Shown here: positions 7,500 through 17,780 of the stretch, in pieces
Layout: the number at the start of each line of letters is the position of its first letter
How positions within the stretch are numbered: position 1 is the stretch's first letter
Origin: an uncultured Oscillospiraceae bacterium
Lineage (GTDB): Bacteria; Bacillota_A; Clostridia; Oscillospirales; Oscillospiraceae
Reading direction: 5' to 3'
Length of the DNA stretch: 64,000 nucleotides
Assembly (NCBI GenBank): GCA_910579155.1
Contig: CAJTTS010000007.1
Coordinates: 18,003 to 82,002, forward strand
Made by a program: the position numbers and the translations under genes
Notes under the pieces: generated by a model
Told to the model about the DNA's origin: nothing
Databases searched by the model: none
Seen by the model: only the letters and a program-made list of their open reading frames with translations

Positions 7500-8720
7500 T
7501 TACAGCACGGACACGATGCGGCGCACCGCCTCGCGGGTGGCGTCCGCATCGCCGAAAGCGGTGACCCGGATGTAGCCCTCCCCGCTGGGGCCGAAGCCCG
7601 CGCCGGGGGTGGTGACCACGCAGGCCCGCTTCAGCAGCAGATCGAAGAAGTCCCAGGACGGGGCGCCGTTGGGCGTGCGCACCCACAGGTAGGGGGCGTT
7701 TACCCCGCCGTACACCGTCAGGCCGGCGGCGGCGAGGCCCTCCCGGATGACCTTGGCGTTGTTCAGATAGTAGTCGATGGCGGCGCGGGTCTGCGCCTTG
7801 CCCTCGGGGGTGAAGGTGGCCTCCGCCGCCCGCTGGATCACATAGGGCACGCCGTTGAATTTCGTCCCCTGGCGGCGGTTCCACAGGGCGTTGAGGGACG
7901 CCCCCTCCCGCTCCAGCGTCTTGGGGATGACGGTATAGGCGCAGCGGTTTCCGGTGAACCCGGCCGACTTGGAGAAGGAGCGGAACTCGATGGCGCAGGT
8001 CTTGGCCCCTTCCACCTCAAAAATGCTGTGAGGGACGCCTTCCTCGCTGATGAACGCCTCATAAGCGGAGTCGAACAGAATCACGCTGCCGTGGGCGTTG
8101 GCGTAGTCAACCCAGGTCTTGAGCTGTTCCTTGGTGGCTGCCGCGCCGGTGGGATTATTGGGGGAACAGATGTAGATCAGGTCGGGAACCCGGTCCCCCG
8201 TGGGCAGATCGGGGAAAAAGCCGTTCTCAGCGGTGCAGGGCAGGTAAATCAGGCCGGTCCACTTCCCGCCGTCGTACTCCCCGGCCCGGCCCGCCATGGC
8301 GTTGGTGTCCACATACACCGGGTACACCGGATCGCAAACCGCCACCACGTTGTCCACTGAGAAAATGTCGCCGATGTTGCCGCAGTCGCTCTTGGCCCCG
8401 TCGGAGACGAAGATCTCGTCGTCGGCGATCTCCACGCCCCGCTCCCGGTAGGAGTCCCGGATGGCGAAGCGCAGGAAGTCGTAGGCGCAGCAGGTCTCCT
8501 CGCAGTAGCCCCGGAAGGTCTCCTTGACGCCCATCTCTTTGGACGCCGTTACCATGGCGTCCACCACCGCGGGGGCCAGGGGCTGGGTCACGTCGCCAAT
8601 GCCAAGGCGGATCAGGGGCATGGGCGGGTTCTGGGCGGAAAAGGCCCGGACGCGGCGGCCGATCTCCGGGAACAGGTAGCCGCCGGGGAGCTTGCGGAAG
8701 TTTTGATTGATGTGGGCCAT
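7500..8720 (-). CDS. dapL: LL-diaminopimelate aminotransferase
   Basis: PLP enzyme that converts tetrahydrodipicolinate directly to LL-2,6-diaminopimelate for lysine and peptidoglycan synthesis. The 406 residues match the family length (about 410). The Schiff-base Lys is K251 in SFSKSAGF, with SPNNPTGAA and the N-terminal [14 protein letters not shown] typical of DapL. Start at the ATG at 8720, with AAGGAG upstream; a GTG nine bases earlier overlaps that site. It follows dapF on the same strand, so two steps of the lysine pathway are adjacent. Confidence 0.96.
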   Translation of the reverse strand: MAHINQNFRKLPGGYLFPEIGRRVRAFSAQNPPMPLIRLGIGDVTQPLAPAVVDAMVTASKEMGVKETFRGYCEETCCAYDFLRFAIRDSYRERGVEIADDEIFVSDGAKSDCGNIGDIFSVDNVVAVCDPVYPVYVDTNAMAGRAGEYDGGKWTGLIYLPCTAENGFFPDLPTGDRVPDLIYICSPNNPTGAAATKEQLKTWVDYANAHGSVILFDSAYEAFISEEGVPHSIFEVEGAKTCAIEFRSFSKSAGFTGNRCAYTVIPKTLEREGASLNALWNRRQGTKFNGVPYVIQRAAEATFTPEGKAQTRAAIDYYLNNAKVIREGLAAAGLTVYGGVNAPYLWVRTPNGAPSWDFFDLLLKRACVVTTPGAGFGPSGEGYIRVTAFGDADATREAVRRIVSVL

Positions 8721-8756
8721 GGGGACCACTCCTTACTTACTTTATTGTGTTAAACC

Positions 8757-8786
8757 ATTGTACAATATTTTTCCCGCCCCGGTCAA
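8757..8786 (-). promoter_or_regulatory. Promoter of dapL
   Basis: Read on the minus strand: TTGACC (8781-8786), an 18-base spacer, TACAAT (8757-8762). The -35 overlaps the dapF stop codon, so dapL can be transcribed separately from dapF. Confidence 0.6.
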
Positions 8787-9577
8787 TCGGCAAGTTCGCC
8801 ATCAAAAACCGTCGCGGCGGGCCCGGTCATGAACATATGGCCGGATTTTTCGTCCCAGCGCACCGTCAGATCGCCCCCCGCCAAGCGAACCACCGCCTCC
8901 CGCTCCAGCTTTCCCGCCGACGCCATGGCCGCCACGCAGGCGCACGCCCCGGTGCCGCAGGCCAGGGTCTCGCCGCTGCCCCGTTCCCAAACCCGCATTT
9001 GCAGCTCCCGCCGGTTCAGCACCCGGATAAACTCCACGTTTACCCCGCGGGGAAAGGCCGGGGCGCACTCCATCTCCGGCCCAAGGGCGGCCAGGTCCAG
9101 GGCGGCGGGGTCGTCCGCCTCCACCACCGCGTGGGGGTTGCCCATGGACACCGGGACGGCAGTCCAGCGCATCCCCCCGGCGGCCAACTCCAGGGGCTGC
9201 CCCACCGCAGGCACGCCCATGTCCACCACGGCGGCGTACACCCTCCTCTCCCGGAGCATCAGGGAAAGGTCCCGCTCCCCCGCCAGGGTCTCGATGGTCA
9301 GGTGGGCACTGTCCGCCAGGCCCTTGTCCCAGACGTATTTCCCAAAGCAGCGGATGCCGTTGCCGCACATGGCTCCCTCGGAGCCGTCGGCGTTGAACAT
9401 GCGCATTTTGAAGTCCGCCCGGTCCGACGGGCACACGCAGATGATACCGTCACCGCCCACGCCGAAGTGCCGGTCGGACAGGCGGCGGGCCAGACCGGGC
9501 AAGTCGGCGGGTCCGCCCTCCAGGCAGTTGAGAAAAATGTAATCATTGCCTAAGCCGTGCATTTTGGTAAAGCGCAT
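8783..9577 (-). CDS. dapF: Diaminopimelate epimerase
   Basis: Cofactor-independent racemase interconverting LL- and meso-diaminopimelate. 264 residues. The two catalytic cysteines are Cys71 in EGAMCGNGIRC and Cys207 in LACGTGAC, both in their signature contexts, and the N-terminus FTKMHGLGNDYIF is typical. A strong ribosome site (AAGGAGGG) precedes the ATG, but it lies in the loop of a 12-bp hairpin whose stem includes the start codon (9569-9612). Acts just after dapL. Confidence 0.96.
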   Translation of the reverse strand: MRFTKMHGLGNDYIFLNCLEGGPADLPGLARRLSDRHFGVGGDGIICVCPSDRADFKMRMFNADGSEGAMCGNGIRCFGKYVWDKGLADSAHLTIETLAGERDLSLMLRERRVYAAVVDMGVPAVGQPLELAAGGMRWTAVPVSMGNPHAVVEADDPAALDLAALGPEMECAPAFPRGVNVEFIRVLNRRELQMRVWERGSGETLACGTGACACVAAMASAGKLEREAVVRLAGGDLTVRWDEKSGHMFMTGPAATVFDGELAD

Positions 9578-9612
9578 ACGATTCCCTCCTTACAGGGCAG
9601 CGTATGCGCTTT
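9569..9612 (-). promoter_or_regulatory. Hairpin enclosing the dapF start codon
   Basis: Arms 9569-9580 and 9601-9612 form a perfect 12-bp inverted repeat. On the dapF mRNA the 3' arm is CGTATGCGCTTT, that is the ATG and the next two codons; the 20-base loop carries AAGGAGGG. Translation initiation would be sensitive to folding of this hairpin. Confidence 0.6.
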
Positions 9613-9621
9613 GGCGGAGAT

Positions 9622-9828
9622 TTAGTAATTGATGATATATTTGTCCCGCTCCCTTGGCGCGTCGGTTTCCTGCGGAAAACCTCGCCGCCTGCGGCGGCGG
9701 GACGCGCCTTCCAGGGAGGACCAGTCCCCCCTGGATACGCGCCTCCGGCGCGATACCCCCCTGCCCTGCGGGGCGGACGGGGGTTTTCTTCTGAGTTTAA
9801 TAGTTAATGATATATTTGTCCCGCTCCC
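9622..9828 (-). repeat. Duplicated glnA 3' end flanking a structured 143-bp insert
   Basis: The last 32 bases of glnA (9797-9828) recur at 9622-9653 with 29 of 32 identical. On the minus strand both encode ERDKYIINY and a stop, and all three differences are synonymous third-position changes. The 143 bases between them (9654-9796) contain a possible three-way junction closed by GGCGCGTC/GACGCGCC (9656-9663 with 9701-9708) and other GC-rich hairpins, with no gene. This is the layout left by an element that inserts at a gene 3' end and restores it with its own copy. Confidence 0.75.
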
Positions 9829-11128
9829 AACTGGACACCCGGGTGCGGTACTCCTCCCACTCCGCCTCTTTCCCGGCGATGTACTGGGAAGTGACGTGCT
9901 GGCCCAGGGCCGCCATCACCAGCCGGTCCTTCTTCATGGCGATGAGGGCCTCCTCCAGGGAGCCGGGCAGGGCCTCGATGCCCCGGCGCTTCCGGGTGGC
10001 GGGGGTCATGGTGAAGATGTTCTCCGTCACCTCCGGCGGCGGGGTCAGCCCCTTGGCGATGCCGTCCAGCCCCGCAGCCAGGCACACGGCCAGGGACAGG
10101 TACGGGTTGCAGGCGGGGTCGGGGCAGCGCAGCTCCACCCGGGTGCCCTGGCCCCGGCTGGCGGGAATCCGGATCAGCGTGGAGCGGTTGGAGGCGGACC
10201 AGGCCATGTAACAGGGGGCCTCGTAGCCGGGCACCAGCCGCTTGTAGGAGTTGACCAGGGGGTTGGTAACGGCGGCCATACCCTTCATATGGCGGAGGAT
10301 GCCCGCGATGAAGGAATAGCACTCCTTGGACAGCCCGTTTTCACCCTGCTCATCAAAGAACACATTCTTCCCGTCCCGGTACAGAGACATGTTGGTGTGC
10401 ATCCCGTTGCCCGCCAGCCCGTAGATGGGCTTGGGCATAAAGGTGGCATGGAGGCCGTCCCGCTGGGCGATGGTCTTTACCGCCAGCTTGAAGGTCATGA
10501 TCTTGTCGGCGCACTCCAGGGCGGGGGCGTATTTAAAGTCGATCTCGTGCTGGCCGGGGGCCACCTCGTGGTGGGACGCCTCGATCTCGTACCCCATCTG
10601 CTCCAGCGCCAGGCAGATGCGCCGCCGGGTGGGCTCTCCGTGGTCCAGAGGGCCCAGGTCGAAATAGCCCGCCTCGTCGTTGGTCTTGGTGGTGGGCTTG
10701 CCCTCCTCGTCGGTCTGGAACAGGAAGAACTCCGCCTCCAGCCCCACGTTGAAGGTGTCAAAGCCCATGGCCTCCGCCCGCTCCAGCACCCGCTCCAGCA
10801 CGCCACGGGGGTCGCCCACGAAGGAGGAGCCGTCCGGGTTATGCACGTCGCAGATCAGCCGCGCCACTTTGGCGTGCTGGGGTTCCCAGGGGAAAATCAC
10901 AAAGGTGTCCAGGTCGGGGTACAGGTACTGGTCGGACTCGTTGATGCGGACAAAGCCCTCGATGGACGAACCGTCCAGCATAATCTGGTTGTTCACCGCC
11001 TTCTCGATCTGGGAGGCGGTGATGGCCACATTTTTCAACTGGCCGAAAATGTCGGTAAACTGCATCCGGATGAACTTGACGTCCTCCTCTTTCACGATGC
11101 GGATGATGTCCTCTTTGCTGTAGCCCAT
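9797..11128 (-). CDS. glnA: Glutamine synthetase, type I
   Basis: ATP-dependent ligation of ammonia to glutamate, the entry point of nitrogen assimilation; dodecameric cytosolic enzyme. The 443 residues fit the short Gram-positive GSI-alpha class, which lacks the adenylylation insert. Visible motifs include LDGSSIEGF, the metal-site region [19 protein letters not shown], and the ATP-binding region [21 protein letters not shown] ribosome site (AAAGGGGAAG) precedes the ATG. Promoter at 11206-11233. Its 3' end is duplicated downstream. Confidence 0.97.
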   Translation of the reverse strand: MGYSKEDIIRIVKEEDVKFIRMQFTDIFGQLKNVAITASQIEKAVNNQIMLDGSSIEGFVRINESDQYLYPDLDTFVIFPWEPQHAKVARLICDVHNPDGSSFVGDPRGVLERVLERAEAMGFDTFNVGLEAEFFLFQTDEEGKPTTKTNDEAGYFDLGPLDHGEPTRRRICLALEQMGYEIEASHHEVAPGQHEIDFKYAPALECADKIMTFKLAVKTIAQRDGLHATFMPKPIYGLAGNGMHTNMSLYRDGKNVFFDEQGENGLSKECYSFIAGILRHMKGMAAVTNPLVNSYKRLVPGYEAPCYMAWSASNRSTLIRIPASRGQGTRVELRCPDPACNPYLSLAVCLAAGLDGIAKGLTPPPEVTENIFTMTPATRKRRGIEALPGSLEEALIAMKKDRLVMAALGQHVTSQYIAGKEAEWEEYRTRVSSWERDKYIINY

Positions 11129-11205
11129 GTGTAACTTCCCCTTTCAATTGTTTGGCGTGCGGGAACCGGCGCAACTCCATCTTTGTTTTTCAATTTCCAG
11201 GTTTC

Positions 11206-11233
11206 AGCATAGCACAAGAGCGGTTTTTGTCAA
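11206..11233 (-). promoter_or_regulatory. Promoter of glnA
   Basis: Minus strand: perfect TTGACA (11228-11233), a 16-base spacer, TATGCT (11206-11211), giving a leader of about 70 bases before the start codon. Part of the 392-base divergent region between glnA and ppdK (11129-11520). Confidence 0.75.
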
Positions 11234-11265
11234 TCACTTTTCGCACATATGCGGAATTTCAGCGC

Positions 11266-11302
11266 AAAAAACAGGTTTCATTCCCTGTGAAACCTGTTTT
11301 TT
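11266..11302. terminator. Bidirectional terminator-like hairpin between divergent glnA and ppdK
   Basis: Perfect 15-bp inverted repeat (11266-11280 with 11288-11302) with A-tract and T-tract ends, so it looks like an intrinsic terminator on either strand. It lies upstream of both promoters, where no annotated transcript ends; it may insulate the two promoters or end a small unannotated RNA. Confidence 0.6.
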
Positions 11303-11427
11303 GTGATTTGTCACATCATGGGATTATCCGTTTAGGCCGGGGACCTGCGCCGTGGGCTGAGCGGGGAAATCTGTCAAACAAATAACAATCCAATCTACAA
11401 AAAAATGAATGAAATGGCAAGAATTGC

Positions 11428-11456
11428 TTGACCATTCTTGTGCATTCTGCTAAAAT
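11428..11456 (+). promoter_or_regulatory. Promoter of ppdK
   Basis: TTGACC (11428-11433), a 17-base spacer and TAAAAT (11451-11456), about 65 bases before the start codon. No other element is obvious in the leader. Confidence 0.7.
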
Positions 11457-11520
11457 ATTGGCATTCAATGATCCCCCGCATTTTCCCGCACATCCGATAA
11501 AATTTTTGGAGGAATGTACA

Positions 11521-14148
<2,628 letters not shown>

Positions 14149-14171
14149 TCCGCACATCCGGCATCCGTACA

Positions 14172-14210
14172 AACCGGGCCGTGTCATCCTTGACGCGGCC
14201 CGGTTCTTCT
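14172..14210 (+). terminator. Intrinsic terminator of ppdK
   Basis: Ten-base-pair stem AACCGGGCCG / CGGCCCGGTT (14172-14181 with 14196-14205) followed by CTTCT, 23 bases after the ppdK stop. Confidence 0.8.
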
Positions 14211-14252
14211 GTCGCACCGCTCAATCAATGCCATACCTTGTTATATAAAGCC

Positions 14253-14281
14253 TTGTAATCGCCAGAAGAGTGGGATATGAT
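14253..14281 (+). promoter_or_regulatory. Promoter of the XRE regulator gene
   Basis: TTGTAA (14253-14258), a 17-base spacer, TATGAT (14276-14281). The roughly 90-base leader contains a perfect 8-bp hairpin (CGCAACCG G CGGTTGCG, within 14290-14315). Confidence 0.55.
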
Positions 14282-14383
14282 AAGAAAAACGGCGGCGCAA
14301 CCGGCGGTTGCGGATCTTTCAGCTTTGGTTGCTTGCATTCCACGATAAGCTGCGGTATTGTTTCAGCGAGGAGGTAACACAAC

Positions 14384-14833
14384 ATGCTGCCCGAAAAGAT
14401 ATACACCTTGCGGAGAAAAAACGGACTGTCACAGGAACAGCTTGCGGAGAAGATCGGCGTCTCCAGGCAGGCAATCTCAAAATGGGAGGGCGGCCTGTCC
14501 ACGCCGGAGCTGGACAAGCTCAAGGCCCTGAGCGAGTGCTTCCACATCACGCTGGATGAACTCACCGGCGAGCAGGCGGCACCCGCCGGCAGCTCGGAAC
14601 AGGAACCGGCCGGGCCGCCCCGCACCGGGGCCGACAGCAAGCTCGGCGTCTGCTTGTGCCTGACCGGCGCGGTCTGCCTGATTTTGTTCGGCGTTTTGAT
14701 GATCGTCCGACCCTCCGCCGCAGAGCAGTTGAACGCGTCGTCCACGATCACGCTGAACGGCTCCGGCGTGCTTATCGCCCTCTCCCTGCTGCTGATGGTG
14801 ATTGGGATGGTGTTGGTCCTCAAACAGAAATAG
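14384..14833 (+). CDS. XRE-family helix-turn-helix protein with two membrane helices
   Basis: 149 residues. Residues about 1-62 form a Cro/CI-type helix-turn-helix (LSQEQLAEKIGVSRQAISKW is the signature), then a Pro/Ala-rich linker, then two hydrophobic helices (about 88-107 and 126-146). This membrane-tethered XRE layout is common in Firmicutes, often next to a small membrane protein as here. Strong ribosome site GAGGAGG. Target genes unknown. Probably co-transcribed with the next gene. Confidence 0.88.
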   Translation: MLPEKIYTLRRKNGLSQEQLAEKIGVSRQAISKWEGGLSTPELDKLKALSECFHITLDELTGEQAAPAGSSEQEPAGPPRTGADSKLGVCLCLTGAVCLILFGVLMIVRPSAAEQLNASSTITLNGSGVLIALSLLLMVIGMVLVLKQK

Positions 14834-14853
14834 GCGAGGAGGTTATGCCCTAA

Positions 14854-15081
14854 ATGAAGCACTACAAACGGCTGTCTCAAGTTTTCACGGTTCTTGCCAT
14901 TTTGCTGTCCATTGTCATGTGCGCCGATGTGTCGTATCACTATTTCGATTTGCTGGCGTGCTACTGGTGCAGCGCCCCGGCTTCGGTATCTTTTTGGCTG
15001 TTCATCCCCTATGGGATCGGAATCGCCATCTGCGCGGCGCTGGCCCGCTTCTTCCGCAAAAAGCATCAGAGAAACGCATAA
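14854..15081 (+). CDS. Small membrane protein, 75 residues
   Basis: Unassigned. Two predicted membrane helices (about 8-27 and 41-64), a short loop with the Cys-containing stretch LLACYWCSAP, and a basic C-terminus (RFFRKKHQRNA). It follows the XRE gene by 20 bases with its own GAGGAGG ribosome site and is followed by a terminator, so the two form a small operon. No function can be given. Confidence 0.75.
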   Translation: MKHYKRLSQVFTVLAILLSIVMCADVSYHYFDLLACYWCSAPASVSFWLFIPYGIGIAICAALARFFRKKHQRNA

Positions 15082-15086
15082 CCACC

Positions 15087-15123
15087 GGAGGGACAGCCTG
15101 AAAGGGCCGTCCCTCCTTTATTT
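15087..15123 (+). terminator. Intrinsic terminator of the XRE operon
   Basis: Stem GGAGGGAC / GTCCCTCC (15087-15094 with 15109-15116) followed by TTTATTTT, six bases after the stop codon. Confidence 0.85.
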
Positions 15124-15189
15124 TGACAAAGAACGGATAAAATTGCCGAAGCCATGAAACCAGACCTTTCCTTACGGCAAATCATCTGA

Positions 15190-15195
15190 TATAAT
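15190..15195 (+). promoter_or_regulatory. Probable -10 element for the M24 peptidase operon
   Basis: A perfect TATAAT with no good -35 at 16-18 bases (TTTCCT at 15167-15172 is the closest). Located about 70 bases before the start codon. Confidence 0.4.
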
Positions 15196-15263
15196 ACCCC
15201 TCGCGCATCTCACGCGGCCACCGCAATCGCCGCGAACATACATCTATGGAAAGAGGAGCTACC

Positions 15264-16526
15264 ATGACAAAAGACTTTTTTCAGGGCAACCGCAGCCGCC
15301 TTTACAGCCAGATGAAGGAGAACTCCCTGCTGGCGTTGTTCTCCGGCACGGAAGTCCGCAAAACCAACGATGAATTCTATCCGTTTTATACCAACCGGAG
15401 CTTTCTATACCTCACCGGCCTGGACGGCAAGGAGCTGGCCCTGCTGGCCTGCAAGGACGGACAGGGGCAAGTGACGGAAAAGATATTCCTGCTGCCCCCG
15501 GACCTGCTGGCCGAGCGGTGGACAGGCCGCCGCATTAAGCCGGACGAGGCGGCGGACATTTCTGGAATCGAGCAGATCGGCTTTGCCGGGGAGTTTGAGG
15601 CGGAGCTCCACCGGCTGGCCGCCGGCGGCAATTATGAGCGCCTGTACCTGGACCTCTACCGGGCGGCCCCCGCCGACCGGGACACGCCCTCCCACCGCTT
15701 GCTGAAGCGGGCGGCTGACCACTATCCCTTCCTGAAAATCGAGAACGCCAACGCCCTGATCCGCCGTTTGCGCCTTGTCAAGCAGCCCTGCGAGATTGAG
15801 GCCATGCGACGGGCCGAACAGATCACCTGCGCGGGTATCACCTCCATGATGAAGGCCTCCAAGCCCGGTATGTTCGAGTATCAGTACAAGGCGGTGTTCG
15901 ACTATACCCTGGGCCAGTACGGCCCCCAAGGGCCGGGCTTCCCCTCCATCATCTCGGCGGGAAAAAACAACTTCTGCATCCACTACAACTCCTACTCCGG
16001 CCAGGCCCTGGATGGCGATATGGTGCTCAACGACGTGGGGGCGTGGCACGACAACCTCATGACCGACGTGTCCCGGGGCTGGCCCTGCAACGGCAGGTAC
16101 AGCGACCGCCAACGGCTGCTGTACGAGTGCGCGCTGAACACCTCCAACCATATGTTTGGCATCATCAAGCCCGGTATGCCCATGAGCGAGGTAGACGGCG
16201 AAATCCGCCGGTACAACGCCCAACTGTTGAAGGACGCCGGTGTGCTGGACGATGTGAAGAACATCGGGACCTATATGTGGCACGGCGGGGCCCACCACGT
16301 GGGCTTTGACGTCCACGACGTGGTGGAGACCCCCGAGGTCATCGGCCCCGGCATGGTGTTCTGCGTGGATGTGGGCATCTACCACGAGGAGTGGGGCATC
16401 GGCTTCCGGCTGGAGGACAACTGCCTGGTCACCGAGACGGGCTGTGAAAACCTGTCCGCCGCCACTCCCCGCACCATTGAGGAAATTGAGGATGCCATGC
16501 GGCAGAATTTCGTGGCATTTTCGTGA
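15264..16526 (+). CDS. pepP: M24B aminopeptidase (Xaa-Pro aminopeptidase family)
   Basis: Metal-dependent pita-bread aminopeptidase of 420 residues that would remove N-terminal residues preceding proline. The N-terminal creatinase-like domain (1 to about 170) precedes the catalytic domain. Metal-site motifs are LNDVGAWHDN, MTDVSR, GGAHHVGFDVHD, FCVDVGIY and RLEDNCLVT. The fourth, normally VEPG with a metal-binding Glu, has Asp instead. Start at 15264 chosen for AAAGAGGAG just upstream. The stop overlaps the start of the permease gene by one base, suggesting coupled expression. Confidence 0.9.
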   Translation: MTKDFFQGNRSRLYSQMKENSLLALFSGTEVRKTNDEFYPFYTNRSFLYLTGLDGKELALLACKDGQGQVTEKIFLLPPDLLAERWTGRRIKPDEAADISGIEQIGFAGEFEAELHRLAAGGNYERLYLDLYRAAPADRDTPSHRLLKRAADHYPFLKIENANALIRRLRLVKQPCEIEAMRRAEQITCAGITSMMKASKPGMFEYQYKAVFDYTLGQYGPQGPGFPSIISAGKNNFCIHYNSYSGQALDGDMVLNDVGAWHDNLMTDVSRGWPCNGRYSDRQRLLYECALNTSNHMFGIIKPGMPMSEVDGEIRRYNAQLLKDAGVLDDVKNIGTYMWHGGAHHVGFDVHDVVETPEVIGPGMVFCVDVGIYHEEWGIGFRLEDNCLVTETGCENLSAATPRTIEEIEDAMRQNFVAFS

Positions 16527-17581
16527 TGAATCAGATTTTAATGATTGTTATGGCCGCCGGAGCCGTACTGGGCGGTGTGGACCGCATCCTGGGCAACAGG
16601 TTCGGCCTGGGCGGGCAGTTCGAGAAGGGCTTTATGCTGCTGGGCCCCATGGCCCTGTCCATGGCGGGGATCATCTGTCTGGCCCCGGTACTGGCGGACG
16701 CGCTGGGACGGGTGATCGTACCTTTTTACCAGCTTATCGGCGTAGACCCGGCCATGTTCGGCACGCTTCTGGCCATCGATATGGGCGGCTACCAGTTGGC
16801 GAGGGAGCTGGCGGCGGACCCCCTGGTGGGCAGCTATGCCGGGCTGGTGGTGTCGGCCATGTTCGGCTGCACCCTGGTGTTCACCATCCCCGTAGGCATG
16901 GGGATGATCCCCACGGAGGACCGCCCCCTGTTCGCCCGGGGGATCATGCTGGGCCTGGCATCCATGCCGGTGGGCTTGATCGCGGGCGGCCTGCCGGCCG
17001 GGCTGTCCCTGTCCACCAGTCTGCATCAGAACCTGCCCGTTTTCGCCCTGTCCCTGCTGCTCCTGCTGGGCCTGTGGAAGCTCCCGGACCGGATGGTGAA
17101 GGGCTTTTGCCTGCTGGCTCAGGGGATCAAAATCGTCGCCACCGCTGGGCTGGCGCTGGCGGCGGTGGAGTCCCTCACCGGCTGGAACCCGGTCCCCGGC
17201 ATGGCCCCCATCGGGGAGGCCATGGGCGTGGTGGCCTCCATCGGGGTGGTCATGCTGGGCAGCCTGCCTGTGGCGGAGCTTTTACGCCGCGCCCTGGAGC
17301 GGCCTTTCACCCTGCTGGGCGGCAAGCTGGGCGTGAAGTCCCAGGCCCTGACCGGAATGCTGGTCAGCCTGGCCACCCCCCTGCCCGCCCTATCCATGTA
17401 CCGGGAGATGGACCGACGGGGCAAAGTGGCGGCGGGCGCCTTCCTGGTCAGCGGCGCCAGCCTGCTGGCCGCCCACATGGGCTTTGTGGTAAGCACCGAG
17501 CCGGACATGCTTGTCCCGCTGATGGCGGGAAAGCTCAGCGGGGCCTTCGCCGCCGCCATACTGGCCCTCTGCTTGGGTTGA
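16526..17581 (+). CDS. eutH: EutH-like ethanolamine permease
   Basis: Polytopic membrane protein of 351 residues with about ten hydrophobic helices. Features resembling EutH include the N-terminal GGVDRILGNRFGLGGQFEKG and AIDMGGYQLA in the first third; EutH proteins are usually 370-400 residues, so this one is slightly short. No ethanolamine ammonia-lyase or microcompartment gene is nearby; instead it overlaps a peptidase gene and precedes an envelope locus with a choline/ethanolamine-type kinase. Substrate could be ethanolamine or a related amine; this is inference. Confidence 0.75.
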   Translation: MNQILMIVMAAGAVLGGVDRILGNRFGLGGQFEKGFMLLGPMALSMAGIICLAPVLADALGRVIVPFYQLIGVDPAMFGTLLAIDMGGYQLARELAADPLVGSYAGLVVSAMFGCTLVFTIPVGMGMIPTEDRPLFARGIMLGLASMPVGLIAGGLPAGLSLSTSLHQNLPVFALSLLLLLGLWKLPDRMVKGFCLLAQGIKIVATAGLALAAVESLTGWNPVPGMAPIGEAMGVVASIGVVMLGSLPVAELLRRALERPFTLLGGKLGVKSQALTGMLVSLATPLPALSMYREMDRRGKVAAGAFLVSGASLLAAHMGFVVSTEPDMLVPLMAGKLSGAFAAAILALCLG

Positions 17582-17673
17582 GCGTTTTGATCCGGGGCAT
17601 TCTTCCATAATCTTCCATTTTGCGTGTAATTTCTTTCAGTTCGCTTAATTTTTCCCTCTTCTGCAAAAAATAA

Positions 17674-17702
17674 TTGCAAAAATACGCGGCGCAGTATATA
17701 CT
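17674..17702 (+). promoter_or_regulatory. Promoter of the envelope-polymer operon
   Basis: TTGCAA (17674-17679), a 17-base spacer and TATACT (17697-17702), leaving a leader of about 70 bases before the start at 17781. Confidence 0.65.
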
Positions 17703-17780
17703 ATTACATTGGATTTTACCGCCGGTGCATCCTGTCGAACGGGTGCGGCAATCCCGGCGCGTTCACAGAGGGGATTGGAA

